Positions 63,786 through 64,000 of a DNA stretch of 64,000 nt are shown in pieces; position 1 is the stretch's first letter, and each line of letters begins with the position of its first letter. The notes beneath the pieces were generated by a model. The model had not been told where the DNA came from. It searched no databases and saw only the letters and a list, made by a program, of their open reading frames with translations. The DNA comes from Cytophagaceae bacterium ABcell3 (GTDB taxonomy: Bacteria > Bacteroidota > Bacteroidia > Cytophagales > Cytophagaceae), in assembly GCA_030913385.1 (NCBI GenBank), contig CP133159.1, forward strand, positions 186,001 through 250,000, in the 5' to 3' direction. Position numbers and translations under genes: made by a program.

Positions 63786-64000
63786 ATGAACACGGCTGAA
63801 TTCACATATAGTTTACAAGAGGCTATAGGAAACTTAAAACCTGCAGCTTATAAGCTGACTAAAAACACCGAAGAGGCCAATGACCTATTACAGGAAACAT
63901 ACTTGAGGGCATATGATCAGAAAAACAAGTTTTTAAAAGGCTCAAACCTAAATGCTTGGATCTACACCATTATGAAAAATATCTTTATTAACAATTACCA
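63786..64000 (+). CDS. ECF-type RNA polymerase sigma factor, N-terminal part (cut by window edge)
   Basis: The frame is open from the ATG at 63786 to the window end, 71 codons plus 2 bases. LKPAAYKLTKNTEEANDLLQ and ETYLRAYDQKNKF are region 2.1-2.3 of sigma-70 family ECF factors, and SNLNAWIYTIMKNIFINNY is the 2.3-2.4 helix that contacts the -10 element. The remaining region 4 is outside. A clear housekeeping promoter lies upstream. The regulon and any anti-sigma factor lie outside. Confidence 0.92.
   Translation, partial: MNTAEFTYSLQEAIGNLKPAAYKLTKNTEEANDLLQETYLRAYDQKNKFLKGSNLNAWIYTIMKNIFINNY

Overview
The window is chromosomal DNA from a member of the Bacteroidota, most likely a free-living polysaccharide-degrading Cytophagales bacterium. 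The evidence is AT-rich intergenic DNA, promoters of the TTTG / TAnnTTTG type, few Shine-Dalgarno sequences, T9SS sorting domains of type A and type B, a fused SecDF, a MurF-Alr fusion, an ExbB/ExbD/ExbD/TonB order typical of the phylum, and a class Ia ribonucleotide reductase. I see no rRNA, tRNA, prophage, CRISPR array or complete insertion sequence.

Layout. 1-2.3 kb: 5' part of secDF (minus), a small hypothetical gene and ppa. 2.4-9.5 kb: two secreted glucanases on the minus strand, a GH9 enzyme and a very long GH8 enzyme with tandem Ig/PKD-like modules, both ending in T9SS type A tails. 10.4-16.5 kb: the glutamate synthase operon gltB-gltD. 16.5-17.2 kb: a non-coding block with two copies of a palindrome-containing repeat. 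17.2-21.8 kb: a T9SS type B SBBP/PKD surface protein, then recF with a DUF721 (DciA-like) gene. 21.9-30.9 kb: pdhA, a TPR membrane protein, ribH, lysC, a TPR protein, recX, an MFS transporter and murF-alr. 31-37 kb: small envelope genes, a glutamine amidotransferase, scpA, dxs, a hydrolase and an M90 peptidase.

37.4-41.5 kb is the most anomalous stretch. A TonB-dependent receptor fragment runs directly into an exbB without its 5' end. That exbB carries a frameshift near its 3' end, two exbD genes are intact, tonB has two frameshifts, and a PhoB-type response regulator has lost the middle of its DNA-binding domain. This is either a decaying Ton locus or a stretch of poor assembly; only read data can decide.

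41.5-43.5 kb pairs, convergently, a DUF2652 protein that looks like a class III nucleotidyl cyclase with an HD-domain protein fused to a Pycsar-type transmembrane effector domain (PycTM, formerly DUF5706). This is the best candidate in the window for an undescribed nucleotide-signalling module.

43.6-47.7 kb: a WD40-TPR protein, a phosphoesterase, manA and a YraN-family gene. 47.8-55.9 kb: a tightly packed seven-gene plus-strand operon (lipB, hypothetical, 3'-5' exonuclease, peptide ABC ATPase, rnr, polyprenyl synthase, polytopic membrane protein). 55.8-58.8 kb: a DegT-type aminotransferase, a rhomboid protease, rpmA and rplU. 59.2-62.6 kb: nrdB and nrdA. 62.8-64 kb: a lipoprotein and the start of an ECF sigma factor with a textbook Bacteroidota promoter.

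A family of short imperfect inverted repeats, with one arm resembling AACCTGAAATATGCNATAG, occurs in at least six intergenic spots. It and the block at 16.6-17.0 kb are the main unexplained structure outside genes.
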